NCBI RefSeq assembly: GCF_009834365.1
Contig: NZ_CP041349.1
Coordinates: 1 to 64,000, forward strand
Source: Komagataeibacter xylinus
GTDB lineage: Bacteria; Pseudomonadota; Alphaproteobacteria; Acetobacterales; Acetobacteraceae
Length of the DNA stretch: 64,000 bases
Direction: 5' to 3'
The translations under genes were made by a program, and so were the position numbers. Below the pieces are notes generated by a model. That model was not told where the DNA came from. It saw only the letters and a list, made by a program, of their open reading frames with translations, and searched no databases. Position 1 is the first letter of the stretch. Each line of letters begins with the position of its first letter. This document shows positions 8,567-16,975 of the stretch, one piece after another.

Positions 8567-9403
8567 ATGCTTTCACCGCTCGTCCACTTCATGTCCGGTC
8601 TGCCACGCTCAGGTTCGACCCTGCTAGCCGCAATCCTACGCCAGAATCCGGTTGTAGCCGAAGCGGGGTATATTTCTCCCGTTGCACCAATGATCGTTAA
8701 ACTCACCTCAGTCATGGTCGAGGGAGAATACCAGACCGAATTTGACACCAAAACCCGCGATCGTGTCCTGCAGGGCGTGCTGCTGAACTATTACGGCAAG
8801 CTGTCAGCGCCCGAAGGTCAACAACCGATGATCATTGATAACAGCCGCATCTGGTGCACCCGTCTCGGACTGGCAAACGCACTCTTTCCCGGTTCCAAAG
8901 TCATCTGCTGCGTAAGGGACCCGGTCTGGATTATTGATTCTTTCGAGCGCCTCATTCAGAAAAATCCGCTGCTGGGATCAAAAATCGTGCCCATCGAACG
9001 CCGGGGCAATCTTTACAGCCGCATAGACTACATCCTTGCGGCAGACGGTCCGTTCGGCTTCTGCTGGCGAGCCTTCAACGAAGCCTATCATGGTGATATG
9101 GCGCATAATCTTATTATCGTCGATTATGACCGTCTGGTGAACGATCCAGCCGGGACGATGGCCATCCTCACCGATGCACTCCAGCTTCCTGCATGGAGCT
9201 ACGATTTTGAACGCGTACAGTTCGAAGAACCTGTTGCATTCGACCAGAACCTGAATTCGCCCGGTCAGCATATCGTGCGTGAGCGGGTTGGGGCTATACC
9301 CCGGAGACTGTCTATTCCTCCCGAAATTGCTTCCCGGTTGGCAGGTGGTACTTTCTGGCGTGATCCCCGCAAAAATCCGGGTGGAGCTACGATCATTGCC
9401 TGA
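8567..9403 (+). CDS. Sulfotransferase
   Basis: About 278 residues from the ATG at 8567; a GTG at 8552 is an alternative start. The PAPS-binding 5'-phosphosulfate loop is explicit in HFMSGLPRSGSTLL close to the N-terminus. The 3'-phosphate-binding segment is CCVRDPVWIIDS (about residue 115-125). Sulfotransferases of this cytoplasmic family move sulfate from PAPS to a small-molecule or protein hydroxyl; the acceptor cannot be told. The stop overlaps the start of the pyruvate-kinase-like gene, so the two are translationally coupled, and a lux-box-like dyad lies upstream. Confidence 0.85.
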   Translation: MLSPLVHFMSGLPRSGSTLLAAILRQNPVVAEAGYISPVAPMIVKLTSVMVEGEYQTEFDTKTRDRVLQGVLLNYYGKLSAPEGQQPMIIDNSRIWCTRLGLANALFPGSKVICCVRDPVWIIDSFERLIQKNPLLGSKIVPIERRGNLYSRIDYILAADGPFGFCWRAFNEAYHGDMAHNLIIVDYDRLVNDPAGTMAILTDALQLPAWSYDFERVQFEEPVAFDQNLNSPGQHIVRERVGAIPRRLSIPPEIASRLAGGTFWRDPRKNPGGATIIA

Positions 9404-10409
9404 GTCCTCCCCGCCTGGGATCGTGGCGACAATCGGCCCTGTTTCTGCAAATCATGAAATGCTGCTGGCCCTTTCTGGTGCGGGCATGACCATGGCGAGG
9501 TTGAACGGATCCCATAACACAAGCGAATGGCATCGGCGAACAATCAGGCTGATAAAGGAAACTTTACCCGGCGTTCCTATCCTTCTGGACATTCCAGGCA
9601 GGAAGATTAGGACAGTGCCTCTGGTTCATGAACCAACGTTCAGGGCCGGGGATGTCATTATCCTGACCACTGACCGCCAGCATGACGGTTCAATCAAAAT
9701 ACCGGTCAATTTCAAGCAGTTTCATGAATTCATAATACCTGGCTTCGAGATCCAGGCCGATGACGGTCATCTATCATTCACCGTGGAAAAAGTACGCGGG
9801 TGCGACGTGCATATCCGGGCAAAAGTCGATGGTGTACTGCGGAGCCGCAAAGGCGTGAATGTGCCGCAGGCTCGCTTCGAACGCCCATTGGTCACAGAGC
9901 ATGACCGTGAAATGATGGCTTTCGCCCACGAAAATGACGTGGACTTTGTTGGCGTCAGTTTCGTGGAAAGCGCGGCGCACGTCGCAGCGATCCGGGAGCT
10001 TATAATGCGAGAGCCATTGGGTGTCGTCTCCAAGTTGGAAAACCAGGGAGGGCTGGACCACATGGATGAAATTATCGCCGCATCCAATATGGTGATGATC
10101 GACCGCGGTGATCTTGCGGTAGAAACCAGTCCCGAACTGGTATGTCTATTTCAGAAACGCATTTTGACAGCAGCACAAAGACAGAAAACGCCAGTTATCG
10201 TAGCGACCGAACTCCTGAACACCATGATCGAGCACCCATACCCCACCAAGGCTGAAATCAGCGATATTACCAACGCAGTTCTGGACGGGGCCAGCTTTCT
10301 GATGTTGTCGGGTGAAACGGCGATCGGATCTTATCCAGTGGAGGCAACATCACGTTTGCAGCGAATAGGGCAAGCTGTTAGCGCGTATATACAACACCAG
10401 CGCAGTTGA
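9396..10409 (+). CDS. Pyruvate kinase-like protein, barrel only
   Basis: The start is taken as TTG at 9396, which overlaps the sulfotransferase stop by 8 bases and has GGAG 10 bases upstream. The frame is open further 5' inside the previous gene. The 337 residues show GIVATIGPVS, RLNGSHNTSEWH, LLDIPGRKIRT, the catalytic signature VVSKLENQGGLDHMDEII with its Lys, MIDRGDLAVE, and EISDITNAVLDGASFLMLSG. The usual C-terminal regulatory domain is missing (normal enzymes are about 470 residues). It may be a paralogue with a specialised role beside the sulfotransferase rather than the glycolytic enzyme. Confidence 0.82.
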   Translation: MPESSPPGIVATIGPVSANHEMLLALSGAGMTMARLNGSHNTSEWHRRTIRLIKETLPGVPILLDIPGRKIRTVPLVHEPTFRAGDVIILTTDRQHDGSIKIPVNFKQFHEFIIPGFEIQADDGHLSFTVEKVRGCDVHIRAKVDGVLRSRKGVNVPQARFERPLVTEHDREMMAFAHENDVDFVGVSFVESAAHVAAIRELIMREPLGVVSKLENQGGLDHMDEIIAASNMVMIDRGDLAVETSPELVCLFQKRILTAAQRQKTPVIVATELLNTMIEHPYPTKAEISDITNAVLDGASFLMLSGETAIGSYPVEATSRLQRIGQAVSAYIQHQRS

Positions 10410-10574
10410 TGTTTGATCGCGAACCCTGAGCCAGGTGTGATAACTGGGAACGGACCACGATCAGGCGGCACATACTCGACCAACGGGAACGCGATGATAA
10501 TTGACTACTTTCGGTCCCATTTGAATCGTCTCGAAAAAACCACCATGCAGTTCCTGATACACCGTGGCTCCGGG

Positions 10575-10790
10575 TTATCCCAATCTGACTATAGTCTGTG
10601 ATATAGTCCGCTGTAGCAACGAAGAGAAATGATGCGGCGGTCTTCTCGTATCGGGTTGCGACAGACCGGCATTCCTTAAGCCTGCCCCCAGGTTTTCGAT
10701 CAGATGCCGGATCGCGGCACGCCGCTGTCCTGGCGTCAGGCCGTCAAGGACTGAAGCAGGCGCGCGCGGAACGGGAAGATCGCCGGTCAT
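10575..10790 (-). CDS. Small plasmid protein, 3' end probably replaced by IS debris
   Basis: The ATG at 10790 overlaps the upstream gene's stop in an ATGA arrangement, so translation is coupled. The first ~45 residues (MTGDLPVPRAPASVLDGLTP, GQRRAAIRHLIENLGAGLR) look like a genuine protein. The remainder (RRPPHHFSSLLQ onward) is an alternate frame of the transposase fragment lying there. The gene is thus 3'-truncated and fused to IS sequence. No family is recognised. Confidence 0.45.
   Translation of the reverse strand: MTGDLPVPRAPASVLDGLTPGQRRAAIRHLIENLGAGLRNAGLSQPDTRRPPHHFSSLLQRTISQTIVRLG
10580..10676 (-). pseudogene. C-terminal fragment of an IS5-like transposase
   Basis: Read on the minus strand this stretch encodes CRSVATRYEKTAASFLFVATA, the hallmark C-terminus of IS5/IS427-type transposases (usually VATRYDKTARNFLA). 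Only this end remains. It replaces the 3' end of the small plasmid gene that starts at 10790. The gap from 10410 to about 10575 holds nothing else I can identify. Confidence 0.65.
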
Positions 10791-11122
10791 AGCTCCTCCA
10801 GCCCTTCCGCCACGCAACCTGGGGTCGTGGTGATCTTACCGGTCGAGAGCAGGATCGTCGCCGGACAGGAAAGATCCCAGTTTCCAAGCCCACGTTCCCA
10901 GTGTCCATCGATAACCAGGCCGACATGACAGTCTGACCGCTCGTAAAGGCGGACTGCACATTGCGGTATCGGGGGATCATCTTCGGCCTGCGCCAAACGC
11001 TGGCGCAGGTGGCGGTTCCAGATGCTTCGGGCCGGGCGCGACCGAGCAAACGTCCGCGAAAGGTCTGCCTTCATCGCCAGACGCGCGATACCCCGATCCG
11101 CATAGTCTGAAACAGATCCCAT
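10787..11122 (-). CDS. Hypothetical plasmid protein, 111 residues
   Basis: Start at ATG 11122 (MGSVSDYADRGIARLAMKAD), preceded by AGGAGAGGG. The product is basic in the middle (RTFARSRPARSIWNRHLRQRL) and ends with CVAEGLEEL. I do not recognise the family. The stop overlaps the next ATG (10790), so it belongs to a run of tightly coupled minus-strand genes downstream of the TOPRIM protein. It is conserved-looking in layout but without functional clues. Confidence 0.55.
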   Translation of the reverse strand: MGSVSDYADRGIARLAMKADLSRTFARSRPARSIWNRHLRQRLAQAEDDPPIPQCAVRLYERSDCHVGLVIDGHWERGLGNWDLSCPATILLSTGKITTTPGCVAEGLEEL

Positions 11123-11203
11123 GACCCTCTCCTGTGTGAGATGACCCTGCGCGCAGGATCCGTTCAGCGCCAACCTCTGTGGCACGCCAGCCGTAAATGA
11201 CGA

Positions 11204-11431
11204 TCATCCCGTGATCGTCGGTGAAGGAGGCGATGCGGCCTGCCAAGTCCTGGCCTCGAGCCATCGAGGCCGCGCGTTGCCCCGCAATCGAAGCGCCACG
11301 TAATTCCACATATCCGTCGCCACCCTGGCATAGGCGTTCGGGCATGCGCGCAGGCCTGCATATATCTGGACAAAGCCTGCAGCCCGCGATGCCGTCTGCC
11401 CGGTGAGCCGAAAGGATTCACGCTGGCTCAC
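11204..11431 (-). CDS. Small hypothetical protein, frame uncertain
   Basis: ATG 11431 overlaps the TOPRIM gene's stop (11428), which supports translation. The 75-residue product starts MSQRESFRLTGQTASRAAG. A second frame in the same place reads ELRGASIAGQRAASMARG and IASFTDDHGMIVIYGWRATE, which looks at least as protein-like. Either the second half of the real gene is in the other frame after an indel, or two short genes overlap. I cannot decide without homologues. Confidence 0.35.
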   Translation of the reverse strand: MSQRESFRLTGQTASRAAGFVQIYAGLRACPNAYARVATDMWNYVALRLRGNARPRWLEARTWQAASPPSPTITG

Positions 11432-12627
11432 AAGGACATCCCCGGCGATGAACTTGAACGTGGCCCGACGGGCTTGCCCACAGGTTCAGACGAAGCAGGC
11501 AATGAGGAGGCCGAAACCCGCGGCGGCCGCTGCGTGCCGTGCGCCTCGGCCTGACCCAGCCATGACGGAGATACCGTCTCCGGCTGTGCCTTCGACCCTG
11601 AACCCAGGACTTCGGACAGGCGGCACAAGGGCGCAACGGGAACAGAACCTGCCTGCATTCCTTCCCTGCGGGTCCTCAGGACCGCATTCCAATCCTCTCC
11701 CGGCCCCTTCGGAGATACCCGTCCTGACCAGAGACCGACGTCCTGTGCCATCGCAGCGAACTTCCCGGCATAACGATCCCCCTGCAGGTCGTTATCAACG
11801 GCAACAACCAGTCGCGCTTCAGGCTGGGAGGCGACCTGCATCATGACCCTTTTCAGGTTCGCTTCGCTCTCTGGGCTCATGCCGCCACCCGTCGAGGTAT
11901 AGAGCGTTCCTTTGTGGAAGCGATCGAGTGCAGCAAAGGACAATGCATCAATGGCCGCCTCGGTGACGACAAGGCGCGTCACGGGCGCCTCTCCCCCGTC
12001 GGCCCGGAAACCGAAGAGACGCTTGCCAACCCCGCCCGTCGAAAACCCCTTGTAATCCGGCCCCCGCATTTCCATCCCGGTGAACTGCCCGTCCACATCC
12101 CGGTGGCCGAACCAGGCGGTTCCGTGCGGGCCTTCCTTCAGCGCCCCCTGCTGTCCGGCAATCGCGACAATATGGTCGGGCAAACCACGGATCTCCGTCA
12201 GATAGCGCCATGCAGCCGTCCCCTGCCCGGGTGCGGTGCGACGGTTCCACAGTTCAGCGGGATCGCGCCGCGGTCTGTCAGCGGCTCCCTTCGTACGCTC
12301 GACAACTTCGAGCGTCGGGCTCCTGCCGATCAGGGCGCGAAGTTCCTGCCTGACATGACCCAGGTTCTTTGAAGGATCGAGATACTGGACAAGCTTGAAG
12401 ACATCGCCCTTGCCGTCGCCCTTCGGGTCCCACCAGCCCCTGCCATCGTGATTGACAATAATGGCCTCACTGTCACGGCGAAATTTCAGGTTGCGGGCGG
12501 AACGCTGCGCGGTGGCCTGCCGATCCAGCCGGAACCCGGCTTTCTCCAGAACAACGGCGCAGTTTACAGCATTGCGAAGCTCATCAAGTTCTCTTTGCTG
12601 TGCTTCTGGGGAAGACGCGTAAGCCAT
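11428..12627 (-). CDS. DUF3991/TOPRIM domain protein (plasmid primase-like)
   Basis: Start chosen at ATG 12627 because AAGGAG sits 8 bases upstream; a GTG at 12636 is the alternative. The 399 residues begin with a DUF3991/CHC2-like region (NLKFRRDSEAIIVNHDG, GWWDPKGDGKGDVFKLVQYL). A TOPRIM-type domain follows, with RLVVTEAAIDALSFAAL (Glu) and ARLVVAVDNDLQGD (Asp-x-Asp). The last ~80 residues are low-complexity Ser/Pro. Such proteins occur on conjugative plasmids and mobile elements and are thought to prime or process incoming DNA. It heads a coupled run of small genes. Confidence 0.8.
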   Translation of the reverse strand: MAYASSPEAQQRELDELRNAVNCAVVLEKAGFRLDRQATAQRSARNLKFRRDSEAIIVNHDGRGWWDPKGDGKGDVFKLVQYLDPSKNLGHVRQELRALIGRSPTLEVVERTKGAADRPRRDPAELWNRRTAPGQGTAAWRYLTEIRGLPDHIVAIAGQQGALKEGPHGTAWFGHRDVDGQFTGMEMRGPDYKGFSTGGVGKRLFGFRADGGEAPVTRLVVTEAAIDALSFAALDRFHKGTLYTSTGGGMSPESEANLKRVMMQVASQPEARLVVAVDNDLQGDRYAGKFAAMAQDVGLWSGRVSPKGPGEDWNAVLRTRREGMQAGSVPVAPLCRLSEVLGSGSKAQPETVSPSWLGQAEAHGTQRPPRVSASSLPASSEPVGKPVGPRSSSSPGMSL

Positions 12628-13170
12628 GAAAGACACTCCTTCACGAACAGCATGGGTTGTATTTCAGACCGCTCCGGTATTTACGGTGAGTATTTGAGAT
12701 GATCGTGCGGAAACACACGACGACCTCTGTATGGTTCGTCGAGATATTGCGTCCTGATATTCCGCGTTGAGGATTTTTATTCTGCGTGAACTGCAAAAGA
12801 ATACGGGACGCACGAATGGCCGCAGTCTACGCGCAGCAGCAAACGGCATGTGCCCGCGCCACTGCGCACGCATTACCGGGACCATGGATGAGCGGGCACT
12901 CACGATGCCAGATACTCCCTGTGGAGGATCTCGTCTGCGCCCACATCATGCGACCGACGAAAAAATAAGGTTCACGAACCCGCTTAAAGGTTGATGGAGA
13001 AACAGGAGAGACACAGTTCATCCCCGATGTGGACGGACGACCGGCGTTCCAATATCGGCCGACAGACTTCCCCGATCGCCCACGCCATCAGGTCGGACAG
13101 GCCTCACAAGTATTCATGACGGGAACTGGCGCAGAAAAAACCGCATTTTCTTCTCCCTGAACAGGCACAA
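12628..13170. other. Non-coding gap between TOPRIM gene and ssb
   Basis: About 540 bases without a convincing gene. Short frames here lack ribosome sites and coherent composition. The right end carries the hairpin described after ssb; the left end carries the TOPRIM ribosome site. Nothing else is identified. Confidence 0.5.
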
Positions 13171-13173
13171 TGC

Positions 13174-13195
13174 TCCGGGTCGCTGACGACCCGGA
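13174..13195 (-). terminator. Hairpin after ssb
   Basis: TCCGGGTCG (13174-13182) and CGACCCGGA (13187-13195) form a perfect 9-bp stem with a CTGA loop, 12 bases past the ssb stop. There is no clean U-run immediately after on the minus strand, so it may protect the 3' end or terminate weakly. Confidence 0.5.
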
Positions 13196-13207
13196 ACACC
13201 ACGCGGC

Positions 13208-13678
13208 CTAAAACGGGATTTCGTCATCCACGTCCTGCGCGCTGGAAGTTGTGGCAGGGGCCGGGCGCTGTGCATTACTCCGCGACGGGCGATTTTCATC
13301 AAAACGTCCATCGCCCGTGCTTCGACCATTGGCCAGCACCTTCAGGTTTCCATCAAACCGATCAATGATGATCTCGGTCACATAACGGTCCTGTCCCTGC
13401 TGATCGGTCCATTTGCGTGTCTCGAGATGGCCTTCGACATAGACCAGCGTTCCCTTCTGGCACCGACGTTCGATCACGGCTGAAAGGTGATCGTTGAAAG
13501 AGACGACACGGTGCCACTGGGTTTTTTCCCGGCGCTCACCGCTCGCGCGATCGGTCCAGGTTTCACTTGTCGCCACGCCGAAGGATGCGATTTTGCCCTC
13601 CCCTTCCCTGCGTGCGGCAAGATCCGGATCCCGGCCCAGGTGACCGATGATGATGGCGCGATTGACTGACTGGCTCAT
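13208..13678 (-). CDS. ssb: Single-stranded DNA-binding protein
   Basis: A 156-residue SSB. The OB fold opens with SVNRAIIIGHLGRDPDLA and continues with KTQWHRVVSFNDHLSAVIER and KGTLVYVEGHLETRKWTDQ. A flexible linker follows, then the acidic tip DVDDEIPF that recruits partner proteins. It coats ssDNA during transfer and replication. Plasmid SSBs are typical leading-region genes, expressed early in the recipient. A long inverted repeat with 12-bp arms lies about 90 bases upstream of its start codon. Confidence 0.93.
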   Translation of the reverse strand: MSQSVNRAIIIGHLGRDPDLAARREGEGKIASFGVATSETWTDRASGERREKTQWHRVVSFNDHLSAVIERRCQKGTLVYVEGHLETRKWTDQQGQDRYVTEIIIDRFDGNLKVLANGRSTGDGRFDENRPSRSNAQRPAPATTSSAQDVDDEIPF

Positions 13679-13738
13679 GGTCTTGTTCCTTTTTTCCTTC
13701 CTGGTCGTCTCCGGCGCCTGCCGGATCTCTGACCTGGT

Positions 13739-13869
13739 GCGGTCGCGCGGAAGCGGGCCTCAGGCGGCGGGCGCAACCCCTCGGGGCGGCAGTGGTGCGG
13801 AAGCCGCGCATGCGGCTTCACGGTGCAGTCCCGACCGCAGGCCTGGGGGTTGCGCCCGACGACGACCGC
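13739..13869 (-). promoter_or_regulatory. Large imperfect hairpin upstream of ssb
   Basis: GGGCGCAACCCC (13769-13780) pairs perfectly with GGGGTTGCGCCC (13846-13857). An outer pair GCGGTCG/CGACCGC lies at 13739-13745 and 13863-13869. An inner hairpin GAAGCCGC-GCAT-GCGGCTTC lies at 13800-13819. It ends about 60 bases before the ssb start region and is followed on its other side by an AT-rich tract (about 13920-13990). No gene fits here. Confidence 0.6.
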
Positions 13870-14042
13870 TTCAGACCGCAAAAACCAGGTCAGAGACCCG
13901 GCAGGGGCCGAGGTCATGCTTTTGGATTTTGAATTTTGATTTCTGTTTTATTTTTCTATTTCGCTCATAATCGTGTCATTTATTCTTGTACAATTATGAT
14001 AGTCGTCCTCGAATTTCCCTGTCTCTACATTGGGAGTTCATC

Positions 14043-14576
14043 ATGGCGGTGATTACTGCGTCGGAAGGACGCATCACCCTGAAGGCCGACTTTCATCCCG
14101 AACTGGCAATCCAGGCCCGGCGTTACAGGGGACGTTTTCTCGGCAAGGAAATTGGCTGGTCCTTCCTGCCCGAACATGAGCAGGCGATCCGCCAGCTCTG
14201 CCAGACCCTGTATGGCGTGGATGGCACGCCAGATGCATGGCATGACTGCTGCACCGTGCAGGTCGAAGTCGACGAGCAGGATGTCCGGGCACCGCTGTGG
14301 CGCCAGTTCAACGCCGATATTTACCTCGGTGGCCGTCACGTTGTCGGCGTTTTTGGTCCACGGCAGGCAGTTCGCACCGGCAGGGGCATAAAATTCCTGC
14401 GCGGCCAGCCGCATTGCGCCACCCGGATCGGCGCCTACCACATGGAGGTACCCACCGGCAGCGTTCTGGAAATCCGGAAATATCCGCGTGCCGCACTGGC
14501 GTTCCTGGGCAGGTGCCTCGACGGGCATGGCTTGTGGAGGACAACCCAAGACTACACATCTAAACAGGAATCATGA
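14043..14576 (+). CDS. Hypothetical plasmid protein
   Basis: Start at ATG 14043, with GGAG 9 bases upstream; the frame extends to 13986 without support. The 177-residue product (MAVITASEGRITLKADFHPE ... HVVGVFGPRQAVRTGRGIKFL) is of unknown family. It is one of the few plus-strand genes in the 10-28 kb block. Its last residues (TTQDYTSKQES) run up to the start of an AT-rich insert, so the original 3' end may have been replaced. I see no catalytic motif. Confidence 0.55.
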   Translation: MAVITASEGRITLKADFHPELAIQARRYRGRFLGKEIGWSFLPEHEQAIRQLCQTLYGVDGTPDAWHDCCTVQVEVDEQDVRAPLWRQFNADIYLGGRHVVGVFGPRQAVRTGRGIKFLRGQPHCATRIGAYHMEVPTGSVLEIRKYPRAALAFLGRCLDGHGLWRTTQDYTSKQES

Positions 14577-14618
14577 TATATACGTCGTTACGCAATTTTC
14601 AACTTAGCATTAGGAAAA

Positions 14619-15659
14619 TTGGAATTGATCCATCCGTTAAAGCAATTTCGTCCAGTAAGTTCTTGGGAGGTTTTTGAATCTCTTTGTCGGGACCTATGGA
14701 GCAAGATTTGGAATGACCCACATGCAAAAAAAAACGGGCGTCCAGGACAAAAACAAAATGGTGTTGACATTTGGGGGCAGATTAACGGTCGTGGTCCGTA
14801 TCTCGGGATACAGTGCAAATTAAAAGACATATCTGTAGGGTCGACGCTTTCAAAAAAAGAAATCGAAACAGAAGTAGAAAAAGCAATTCAATTTACCCCA
14901 CGATTATCGAAACTAATATTTGCGACAACAGCTCCAAATGATGCAAAAACAGAAACAATAGTTAGAGAAATATCTAATAGTAATAAAAATATAGATATAA
15001 CAATACACGGCTGGGATGATATTGTTAATTATTTAAATATTCACGAAGATATTGCAAAAATATATTATAAAGATTCATATGAAAACAGTTTCGATATAGA
15101 TAACTATCTATACGATTTTATATGCAAAGAATTATCAATAGAAAGTTTTGAGTATAACGCAAACATTATTCCGTTTAGGCATTATGGAATTGAATTTGAA
15201 TTTGGTTTCATTTCAAAACTACAGGCATTCCCCCAAAATTTAGATGCATTTTATCATAGAATTGATAAAAGACACATATCAAAAGAGATGTATATCGCTA
15301 CGAACAAATTACTAGAAGTAATTTCCAAAATAAATAAGCAATTAAACGGAAATCTCGTAGATGTCATAAATAGTGATTATATGAAAATGTATTGGGTTCC
15401 GTGTGTGGGTATGGATTATCATGAAAAGGGGGAATTTATAATCGAAAAAAAATGCGAACTTAAATATAATTTGAAAAAACTATTTTATATATTGAACTTT
15501 ATGATTGCATACACATCTAGAAAAAAAGGCCACTTCCACCAAAATTTTCTTAAGTTTGTTGATTTTATAGATTGTAATGGAGGATTAACTGGTGATCCTC
15601 CCCACTCACCCTTCCATATTCCATCAGTCGGCACGATAGAGGAATTAAGAAATATTTAG
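14619..15659 (+). CDS. Restriction-endonuclease-like (Mrr-type) protein of foreign base composition
   Basis: The coding stretch is strikingly AT-rich against a GC-rich surrounding, a sign of recent transfer. It starts at TTG 14619 or, with better spacing to AGGA, TTG 14625; about 346 residues. The N-terminal third matches the Mrr-like PD-(D/E)xK nuclease seen at the front of some antiphage proteins: SSWEVFESLCRDLWSKIW, GRPGQKQNGVDIWG with the Asp, LGIQCKLKD with Gln-x-Lys, and LIFATTAPNDAKTE. The remaining ~200 residues are not recognised and may sense infection. I infer a single-gene defence effector; there is no methylase partner. Confidence 0.7.
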   Translation: MELIHPLKQFRPVSSWEVFESLCRDLWSKIWNDPHAKKNGRPGQKQNGVDIWGQINGRGPYLGIQCKLKDISVGSTLSKKEIETEVEKAIQFTPRLSKLIFATTAPNDAKTETIVREISNSNKNIDITIHGWDDIVNYLNIHEDIAKIYYKDSYENSFDIDNYLYDFICKELSIESFEYNANIIPFRHYGIEFEFGFISKLQAFPQNLDAFYHRIDKRHISKEMYIATNKLLEVISKINKQLNGNLVDVINSDYMKMYWVPCVGMDYHEKGEFIIEKKCELKYNLKKLFYILNFMIAYTSRKKGHFHQNFLKFVDFIDCNGGLTGDPPHSPFHIPSVGTIEELRNI

Positions 15660-16088
15660 AGAATATTATGTAATTGCATCCGGAATTGGTACAGTAATGA
15701 AGGACGACGCCTACAGGTAACACGTATCTCTCCGACGTATCAGACGAGGAACAACCTCTGATTATCTCATATCTGATCCTAATGTGAGGCAGGAGAACAA
15801 CGGCATTATGCTCATTGGTCAATAGGATGCGCTACGGGATGACGTGGCATGCCCTGCTGCACGTCCGTCTGCCGTAATCGGCGACCTAATAGGTGTTCAG
15901 CCCCAGGGTTTGATGGTGTGGCATTTTCACGCGAGTAGAAGGAAGCATTATGGAACAGATACGTCTTGGCAGCGCCATGACCACGTACGCGGTGCGAACA
16001 GCAATACAGCGATCGCAGGCTTCGCACTCGGCGCTGAGCGAGGAATTCGGGATCAATTCAAAAACGGTGGCGAAATGACAGAAGCGTC

Positions 16089-16280
16089 CTACTGTCGGCG
16101 CGTTTTGTAGGTTCGACGCCGGGTGAGTTCGCGCTTGAGCGATGAGAAAAAACTTTCTGCCACGGCATTGTCGTGGCAATTTCTGCGTCAGTTCATCGAA
16201 TGTTCCAGATTGTGATCCCGTATGAAGGCAGTCCAGTCCATGCCGGTAAACAAGCTGCCCTGATCCGAGTGGATCAGCAC
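16089..16280 (-). pseudogene. IS3-family transposase C-terminal relic
   Basis: On the minus strand the sequence reads VLIHSDQGSLFTGMDWTAF and LEHSMN, a stop, then RRNCHDNAVAESFFSSLKRE ending at TAG 16089-16091. These are the DDE Asp and Glu motifs of IS3-family OrfB. An in-frame TGA replaces the conserved Ser-Arg region and the N-terminal half is absent. The rest of the gap 15660-16089 shows no gene. Confidence 0.75.
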
Positions 16281-16538
16281 CTGACTGACGAGGTTGCGTA
16301 ATACGACCATTTCCGAACGACCCCGCTTATAACGGTCTTCCCAGAGACCGGTGACGGGGTTCAGCGCAGCCGGCCCCATCGTGCCGTTCAGAAAGCATTC
16401 CACGATCCACGGCCGGGTCCGATAGGGACGCCTCGAAACAGGAGCCGGAAGATCGAAGATGGTTCCACTGGCAATGGTCCCGACCCGGAGCGGGTTATTA
16501 CCGCCCTGAACTGGAGACGTATAATACTGGCGGATCAT
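16188..16538 (-). pseudogene. Plasmid gene truncated and fused to IS3 debris
   Basis: The ATG at 16538 overlaps the stop of the upstream gene (16535), indicating original coupling. The first ~85 residues (MIRQYYTSPVQGGNNPLRVG ... PWIVECFLNGTMGPAALNP) belong to an unrecognised plasmid protein. After SEMVVLRNLVSQ the frame continues directly into the IS3 transposase motif HSDQGS. The native 3' end is therefore lost and the hybrid is unlikely to function normally. Confidence 0.6.
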
Positions 16539-16918
16539 GCCACGTCTCCTTTGCAGGACGCCGTGTTTCCGGTTTCGGCTGCGGATCGTCCATGCAGGAT
16601 CCGCGCGCCATCAGCGTCGTTATCGACCATGAGAACCCATCTGTCGGTCCCCAGGGCGCCAGTGCGGTAAGCCGCATCAAAGCCACGTGGCTTACGATCG
16701 CCCCGACGGATATGCACACTGATGGAAAATGAGCGCCCGGGATGCGCGCCGGCGGTCCTCTCACCGTAAAGCGTTACGGCAGTCGAGATTTCCGCGAGCG
16801 TCCGGGCTTCTGTCATCCCCCGTGCACCAAGGTGTTCCATAGGCAGCGCCTGAAGGATGGCGCAGCCGTCGGAACGGATGCGCACGGCGGGAGTGGCAAT
16901 CAGGGAAAAGACAGGCAT
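16535..16918 (-). CDS. Hypothetical plasmid protein
   Basis: Start at ATG 16918 (MPVFSLIATPAVRIRSDGCA) with GGAG 9 bases upstream, giving 127 residues. It contains GARGMTEARTLAEISTAVTLY and ends DRWVLMVDNDADGARILHG. The DNDADG element resembles the Asp-rich motif of TOPRIM-like domains, but the fold is too short to claim one. It lies downstream of the ArdC gene with a GCGCCC/GGGCGC hairpin (16939-16954) between them, and is coupled to the truncated gene after it. Confidence 0.5.
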   Translation of the reverse strand: MPVFSLIATPAVRIRSDGCAILQALPMEHLGARGMTEARTLAEISTAVTLYGERTAGAHPGRSFSISVHIRRGDRKPRGFDAAYRTGALGTDRWVLMVDNDADGARILHGRSAAETGNTASCKGDVA

Positions 16919-16975
16919 GATGAACTCCATCGCTCAGCGCGCCCTCGCGGGCGCACGGGTTTTCAGGGTTGGGTT

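Noticed and set aside
12664..13021. Several 60-80-residue frames in the 12.6-13.2 kb gap
   Set aside because: Mutually overlapping, no ribosome sites, composition not protein-like.
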